33,452 bases of DNA, taken from the NCBI GenBank assembly GCA_030609055.1, contig JAUWCZ010000017.1, forward strand, positions 1 to 33,452, in the 5' to 3' direction. The notes below the pieces were generated by a model. That model ran no database searches. It worked only from the letters and a program-made list of their open reading frames with translations, and was not told where the DNA came from. The stretch comes from Chloroflexota bacterium (GTDB lineage Bacteria > Chloroflexota > Anaerolineae > Anaerolineales > UBA11858). Both the position numbers and the translations under genes were made by a program. The number at the start of each line of letters is the position of its first letter. Positions within the stretch are counted from its first letter, which is position 1. This document shows, piece by piece, positions 31,169-33,452 of this stretch.

Positions 31169-32554
31169 ATGTCAACCCTCCTCATTAAAAATGCCCAAGT
31201 AGTTGTTACAATGGATGACCACCGTCGAGAAATTCGTGATGGTGGTTTGTTTATTAAAGATGGTTTTATTGAGCGAGTGGGAAAAACTGATCAGCTGCCT
31301 GGGAAGGCTGATCAAGTTCTGGATTTAACCGGACATATTATTCTTCCCGGGTTGGTCAATACCCATCATCACTTTTACCAGACCCTAACCCGGGTGGTAC
31401 CAGAAGCACAAGATGCCAATTTATTCCACTGGTTAAAAACCTTATATCCAATCTGGGCCAGAATGAAACCGGAAGATATCCAGATTTCAACCAAAACTGC
31501 GCTGGCGGAACTTGCCCTCTCAGGCTGTACAACGGCATCAGACCACCTCTATTTGTTTCCTAATGGCTCACGACTGGATGATGAAATTGAAGCGGCATTG
31601 GAAGTAGGCCTGCGGCTGCATGCCTCCCGTGGATCAATGAGCCTTGGAGAGAGCAAAGGAGGTCTTCCCCCGGATAGTGTGGTTGAGGAAGAATCTCAAA
31701 TTCTCAAGGATTCTCAACGGTTGATTGAGTCTTACCATGACAGCAGTCCGGGATCATTTACCCAGATTGTCCTTGCCCCCTGTTCTCCTTTCAGTGTTAC
31801 AGGAGATCTTATGCGGGAAAGTGCAGAATTAGCCCGGCAATATGGGGTTCAGCTTCATACGCATCTGGCTGAGACGGAAGATGAGGTTGATTTTACGATC
31901 CAAACCTTCGGGAAACGACCGGTTGCCTATATGGAAGAAGTTGATTGGATCGGCTCAGATGTCTGGTTTGCTCATTCAGTTTATGTGAATGAGGAAGAAA
32001 TCGGGGTTTATGCAGATCACCATTGTGGAATTGCCCATTGTCCTAGTTCAAATATGCGCCTGGCTTCTGGCGCTGCACCGATCTTGGAAATGGTGGCTGC
32101 AGGTGTCGATGTGGGGTTAGGTGTGGATGGATCAGCCAGTAATGATGGATCTCACATGGTCGGAGAAGTCCATCAGGCGATGCTGTTAGCCAGACTCCGG
32201 GCAGGAATGGAAGGTGCTTCCCGATCCGGAGATGACAACAATCCAATTATGTCAGCCCGGCAGGCATTAGAATTGGCAACCCGGGGTGGTGCGGCAGTTC
32301 TGGGCCGGACAGATATAGGCTCCCTTGAACCTGGAAAGGCTGGCGATTTTACCGCCATCAACCTGAAGCGGATTGACTATACAGGTGCCCTACATGATCC
32401 AGTAGCGGCTGTAGTCTTTTGTGCTCCGGTTAAAGTGGATTACACAATTGTAGGTGGAAAGCCTGTGGTTATGGAAGGAAAATTGACTACGGTGGAACTG
32501 CCAGCTCTCATCGAGAAACATAACCAGGCAGCAGCCCGTTTATTGAATGGTTAA
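31169..32554 (+). CDS. 8-oxoguanine deaminase-like amidohydrolase
   Basis: A 461-residue metal-dependent hydrolase of the AtzB/8-oxoguanine deaminase group. Visible motifs are HxH at His66-x-His68 (NTHHHFYQTL), RVVPEAQDANLFHWL, SGCTTASDHLYLFPNG, RGSMSLGESKGGLPPDSVV, THLAET and GVDGSASNDGSHM. The SMSLGESKGG and LYLFPNG segments are typical of the 8-oxoguanine deaminase branch, which converts 8-oxoguanine to uric acid; hydroxydechloroatrazine hydrolases are close relatives and cannot be fully excluded. The ATG has AGGAG four bases upstream. It leads an operon with adenine deaminase 36 bases later. Confidence 0.86.
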   Translation: MSTLLIKNAQVVVTMDDHRREIRDGGLFIKDGFIERVGKTDQLPGKADQVLDLTGHIILPGLVNTHHHFYQTLTRVVPEAQDANLFHWLKTLYPIWARMKPEDIQISTKTALAELALSGCTTASDHLYLFPNGSRLDDEIEAALEVGLRLHASRGSMSLGESKGGLPPDSVVEEESQILKDSQRLIESYHDSSPGSFTQIVLAPCSPFSVTGDLMRESAELARQYGVQLHTHLAETEDEVDFTIQTFGKRPVAYMEEVDWIGSDVWFAHSVYVNEEEIGVYADHHCGIAHCPSSNMRLASGAAPILEMVAAGVDVGLGVDGSASNDGSHMVGEVHQAMLLARLRAGMEGASRSGDDNNPIMSARQALELATRGGAAVLGRTDIGSLEPGKAGDFTAINLKRIDYTGALHDPVAAVVFCAPVKVDYTIVGGKPVVMEGKLTTVELPALIEKHNQAAARLLNG

Positions 32555-32590
32555 GGGAAAGATGGACCTTCGTGTCCCTGGAGGGATCCT

Positions 32591-33452
32591 ATGACTCGGC
32601 AACAAATCAGCACCCGCACACAAGGATTGGTTAATGTCGCCATGGGCCGGGAAAAAGCAGACCTGGTAATTCGCAATGGAAAATGGGTTTGCGTTCAATC
32701 CGGTGAAATCATACCTGGTACAGAAATCGCTGTCCTGAAGGATCGGATTGCTTACGTGGGGGACGATGCTTCACATACTATCGGGGAGCACACCCGGATT
32801 ATCGAAGCCGATGGTAAATATCTGGTTCCCGGATTATTGGATGGCCACATGCATGTTGAGTCCGGTATGGTAACCATCACGGAATTTGTCCGTGCAGTTG
32901 CACCGAGGGGAACAACCGCTATGTTTATCGACCCCCATGAAATTGCGAATGTATTCGGATTAAAAGGTGTCAAGCTCATGGCTGAGGAAGCGGAAAACCA
33001 ACCAATCCATGTTTGGGTCCAAATCCCTTCCTGTGTACCCTCTGCACCCGGATTGGAAACCCCTGGTGCATCCATCGGGCCAGATGATGTGGAAGAAGCG
33101 ATGACCTGGAAGAGGATTATCGGTTTAGGCGAGATGATGAATTTTCCAGGCGTTTATTTCAGCGACAAAAAGATGCATGATGAAATGGCTGCAACCCGTG
33201 TGGCAGGGAAAGTGATTGGAGGGCATTATGCAGCACCGGATCTGGGTGTGCCTTTTCATGGCTACGTTGCCGGCGGACCAGAGGATGATCATGAAGGGAC
33301 CAGAAAAGAAGATGCTATTGCCCGAGTAAGGCAAGGTATGAAATCCATGCTTCGCTACGGGTCTGGTTGGCTGGATGTTGAGGCACAGATCACAGCAATA
33401 ACAGATGATGGTTTGGATTCACGTAATTTTATTCTTTGTACAGACGATTCTC
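32591..33452 (+). CDS. ade: Adenine deaminase, N-terminal part (runs off the window)
   Basis: 287 codons are visible out of an expected 570-600, with no stop. The enzyme turns adenine into hypoxanthine and ammonia in purine salvage. Family segments are MGREKADLVIRNGKWV, PGLLDGHMHVESGMVT (metal His86-x-His88, Glu90), FIDPHEIANVFG (His116, Glu117), the later GLGEMMNFPGV and PFHGYVAGGPEDDHEGTRKE. GGAGGG lies five bases before the ATG. It follows the 8-oxoguanine-deaminase-like gene by 36 bases in one operon. The C-terminal half lies outside the window. Confidence 0.95.
   Translation, partial: MTRQQISTRTQGLVNVAMGREKADLVIRNGKWVCVQSGEIIPGTEIAVLKDRIAYVGDDASHTIGEHTRIIEADGKYLVPGLLDGHMHVESGMVTITEFVRAVAPRGTTAMFIDPHEIANVFGLKGVKLMAEEAENQPIHVWVQIPSCVPSAPGLETPGASIGPDDVEEAMTWKRIIGLGEMMNFPGVYFSDKKMHDEMAATRVAGKVIGGHYAAPDLGVPFHGYVAGGPEDDHEGTRKEDAIARVRQGMKSMLRYGSGWLDVEAQITAITDDGLDSRNFILCTDDS

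Noticed and set aside
1-33452. tRNA, rRNA, CRISPR arrays or prophage genes
   Set aside because: No cloverleaf-like gene, ribosomal RNA stretch, regular repeat-spacer pattern or phage protein was recognised by eye; small tRNAs could be missed without a program.

Overview
The window reads as a chromosomal segment of a Chloroflexota bacterium, most likely class Anaerolineae (inference). The support is the mid-40s percent GC (by eye), strong AGGAGG-type ribosome sites, a zinc-ribbon L28, three Hanks-type Ser/Thr kinases in 33 kb, a RecG with a long N-terminal helical and Pro-rich extension, and many amidohydrolases. No tRNA, rRNA, CRISPR array or phage module was seen. No stretch longer than about 300 bases lacks a gene; the largest gaps (1344-1561, 9049-9289, 19669-19919, 26528-26754) hold promoters and dyads.

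Layout. (1) 1-141: end of an IS3-family (IS150-like) element with the first codons of its transposase orfA. (2) 142-2383: divergent acyl-CoA dehydrogenase and short-chain dehydrogenase around a palindromic operator candidate. (3) 2436-10250: a housekeeping block on the minus strand (rpe, Asp23 protein, FakA-type kinase, DegV/FakB-type fatty-acid binder, RecG, CoaD, a coiled-coil protein). The small gene rpmB, outside this strand run, sits divergently inside it. (4) 10356-12886: a tail-anchored Ser/Thr kinase, divergent from a lipid-kinase-like gene and an SH3 lipoprotein-like gene. (5) 12952-19668: a phosphosignalling island. One minus-strand operon encodes a kinase with an eight-blade PQQ-type propeller, a PP2C phosphatase, a J-domain/vWA fusion, a zinc-ribbon FHA protein, an unrecognised 80-residue protein and an OmpR-type regulator. 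A separately promoted DevR-type regulator follows. (6) 19920-26527: purB, then a minus-strand run of an amidohydrolase-CYTH fusion, a metallophosphoesterase, an inositol-monophosphatase-like protein and an aldo/keto reductase, headed by a methyltransferase-like C-terminal fragment. (7) 26755-30984: a membrane protein, gyrB and a third Ser/Thr kinase. (8) 31095-33452: an 8-oxoguanine-deaminase-like gene and adenine deaminase (cut by the window end), behind a promoter bracketed by two identical operator-like palindromes.

How the parts fit. Region 5 carries writer, eraser and reader of Thr phosphorylation plus a vWA/J scaffold and a transcription factor in one operon, resembling the vWA-PP2C-kinase triads of TerY-type systems but without ter genes. 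Region 3 places a FakA-like kinase beside a FakB-like acyl carrier, and its gene content matches the rpe/rpmB/yloU/yloV/recG neighbourhood known in Bacillus. Regions 6 and 8 together give a purine deamination and salvage set: adenylosuccinate lyase, an SAH/MTA-deaminase-like domain, an 8-oxoguanine-deaminase-like enzyme and adenine deaminase.

The observations I consider most worth checking are the deaminase-CYTH fusion, the phosphosignalling operon with its J-vWA fusion, and the paired TTGTCTGACAA palindromes.
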